From the NCBI GenBank assembly GCA_964550025.1, contig CAZJYI010000098.1, forward strand, positions 1 through 43,276: a stretch of 43,276 nt of DNA. Reading direction: 5' to 3'. The notes beneath the pieces are model-generated. The model did no database searches and was not told where the DNA came from. It saw nothing but the letters and a program-made list of their open reading frames with translations. This DNA comes from CAZJYI01 sp964550025 (lineage in GTDB: Bacteria; Verrucomicrobiota; Kiritimatiellia; UBA8416; CAYOBW01). A program made the translations under genes and the position numbers. Shown here one piece after another: positions 41,823 through 43,276 of the stretch (positions within the stretch are counted from its first letter, which is position 1; the number at the start of each line of letters is the position of its first letter).

Positions 41823-43276
41823 TCACTCGAACAGGGCCTCGAGCTTGCTGCGCGATGTTTCGCCGGCTTTCGCAAAGTACCGGTCCGCCTCGTCGACGCG
41901 GCCCGCCGCTTCCAGGTATACGCCGGCCATGGCCTGGGCATCCGGACTCTCCGACCTGAGCTCCGCCACGAGGAGAGACAACGTGGCACGGTCGGCCGGG
42001 GAAAGACCGTCAAACGCAAACGAGACCTTCTTCGTTCCCCCGACGACCTGGAAGGTCAGTTTGCCGTCGCTGTTGGCTTCCGCGAGCCACACCTTGGCGC
42101 GGGTCTTCGAGAGGAGCATCGGCTTGGGGGTGAGGGCTCCGCCATCGCTCAGCTTTTCGAGTATGCGGAGCAGTGCCCTGTTCAGCGTAGCAAGGCGCTC
42201 CGGGGCGAGCGTTCTCGGCGCTCGCATCGGCGGTTCGGCGGCGGAACGGGAGGCAGACGTCCTGCGTGACGAGTACGCCGGCGCGGAAGCGGGAGTGCCG
42301 GCGCCCGTGATCTGAAGCCGGCGCCGGTTCAGGGCCAGGATGATGGCCGCGTTGGCGGTTGGCAGCATGTGCGGCGCATAGTAGGGATCGCTGTTCGTAT
42401 CGCGGTCCCGGTCCGGCAGGATCAGGCAGGAACCACGGAAGTCTTCCTGCATGACGAACCACCACTTGACCTGGTCCATGAAGCCGCGGAACGCCTTCTC
42501 GTCGCCGCGCGAGGCGCCCAGCGCCACCCAGAGCTGGTGCATCGAGGAAGAAGCATGTCCCTGGAGCCACTCCCGCGGCCCCAACGCACAGCTATTGGCG
42601 CAGTGTTCCCCCAGGTACTCCCACGACCTGTTCCCCTTGTTGCCGACCAGGTGGGCCAGCGCACCGAGGCCTACGGGGGCCTCCGAGCAGAAGCGGGTCG
42701 TCTGGTATGGCTTCGTCGGCTCGGGCAGGGTCATCGTGCGAACCACGAGTCGCCAGTTCGCGCTCTCGAAGACCGTGTTCCGGTCGGCTTCGCCGGCAAC
42801 CCAATCCGTGGGTTTCCAGCGGGGATCCGACTTCGTGGGCCAGGTAACCGCGTACTTCCCGATGCCCTTCATACCCGTAGAGCAGCGGTACCCGGTCCCC
42901 TTGCCGCTCTTTGCCTTGCTCTTGTCTTCCAACGTGATCACCGCGTGGTTCCATGCCGGGAAGCCGTACACGATCGACACCACGTCCGGCTTCGCCGCCT
43001 GCAGGTAGGCCTGGTGAATGCGTGCGTAGGCGAGCTCCGAGTACTCGATACCGCCGGCCTTGAACAAGCTCATGCCGAGCATGGCCAATCCACCCGGCGC
43101 AGCCATCGCACCGTACCCCTTGGGGCCGCCGGCGGCGATGCGCCGTTGGATAGCGGGGAACGGTTTGTGCGAGTTCCCGCCACTCCTCCAGTCCTGCGCT
43201 TCCTCGTAGTAGCCGGCCAGTGACTCCATGGCCGGCAACAGGCGCTTGTCCTTGTAGCGCAGGTAGTACTCCCCCA
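41823..43276 (-). CDS. DUF6288-like protein with shared C-terminal module, 5' partial
   Basis: The frame is open to the window edge (reading GEYYLRYKDKRLLPAMES inward), so the true start lies beyond 43276. The main part matches the DUF6288-like region of the fusion gene at 29739: both have a helical barrel and end in a conserved R-R-R-[LI]-Q-I-[TV]-G block after a K-A-F-x-x-F helix. Motifs here include GGPKGYGAMAAPGGLAMLGM, WNHAVITLEDKS and LGPREWLQGHASSSMHQLWV. After a Ser/Ala/Arg linker, the last 125 or so residues (41826 to about 42210) form a module shared with the esterase at 23099 (LSKTRAKVWLAEANSDGKLTF and a TPR-like AGVYLEAAGRVDEADRYFAKAG). The molecular function of DUF6288-like proteins is unknown to me; an exported glycan-related role is inferred. 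The gene is convergent with the rest of the window. Confidence 0.75.
   Translation of the reverse strand, partial: GEYYLRYKDKRLLPAMESLAGYYEEAQDWRSGGNSHKPFPAIQRRIAAGGPKGYGAMAAPGGLAMLGMSLFKAGGIEYSELAYARIHQAYLQAAKPDVVSIVYGFPAWNHAVITLEDKSKAKSGKGTGYRCSTGMKGIGKYAVTWPTKSDPRWKPTDWVAGEADRNTVFESANWRLVVRTMTLPEPTKPYQTTRFCSEAPVGLGALAHLVGNKGNRSWEYLGEHCANSCALGPREWLQGHASSSMHQLWVALGASRGDEKAFRGFMDQVKWWFVMQEDFRGSCLILPDRDRDTNSDPYYAPHMLPTANAAIILALNRRRLQITGAGTPASAPAYSSRRTSASRSAAEPPMRAPRTLAPERLATLNRALLRILEKLSDGGALTPKPMLLSKTRAKVWLAEANSDGKLTFQVVGGTKKVSFAFDGLSPADRATLSLLVAELRSESPDAQAMAGVYLEAAGRVDEADRYFAKAGETSRSKLEALFE

Overview
The window is a GC-rich, metagenome-assembled fragment (it carries runs of 10 and 100 N). 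It most resembles the PVC superphylum (Kiritimatiellota, Lentisphaerota or Planctomycetota). That placement is an inference from family content: giant secreted passenger-like proteins, sialate O-acetylesterase (SASA) relatives, an arylsulfatase K-like sulfatase, DUF6288-like proteins, several uroporphyrinogen-decarboxylase (UROD)-like proteins and a fused MFS/spermidine-synthase protein. No rRNA, tRNA, CRISPR array, transposase or integrase was seen.

Region 1 (1-22883) holds three consecutive giant secreted proteins of more than 4178, 1291 and 2014 residues, all on the + strand. They are built from a shared kit of modules: right-handed beta-helix blocks of the autotransporter-associated type, paired Fn3-like domains, SbsA-like Ig domains, LamG-like and F5/8C-like domains, and a triple jelly-roll block shared by the first two. 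None ends in an autotransporter barrel. All three end in a short C-terminal motif of the form P-G-x(2-3)-[IF]-I-[VL]-R followed directly by the stop codon, which may be an undescribed sorting or processing signal. Two of the three are followed by arrays of TGAC tetramers phased every 8 bp; the first array is a large inverted repeat.

Region 2 (23099-39364) is a co-oriented and partly translationally coupled set: an SGNH/SASA esterase, a membrane MFS/spermidine-synthase fusion (5 nt apart), another TGAC inverted repeat, two overlapping UROD-like genes, a pseudo-SASA/PDZ/DUF6288 fusion, an ARSK-like sulfatase (ATGA overlap), a tandem SASA protein and a third UROD-like gene. Deacetylation plus desulfation fits catabolism of an acetylated, sulfated glycan. 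The role of the UROD-like proteins (possibly methyl transfer) is not determined.

Region 3 (39365-43276) has a 26-bp perfect-stem hairpin, a secreted probable alpha/alpha-barrel protein, a candidate bidirectional terminator and, convergent on the - strand, a 5'-truncated DUF6288-like protein. The C-terminal module of that last protein is also present at the end of the region 2 esterase.

Two genes are broken only by assembly faults. The 100-N gap is flanked by an exact 55-bp duplication, and the 10-N gap sits in poly-C junk. Removing each fault restores one open frame.
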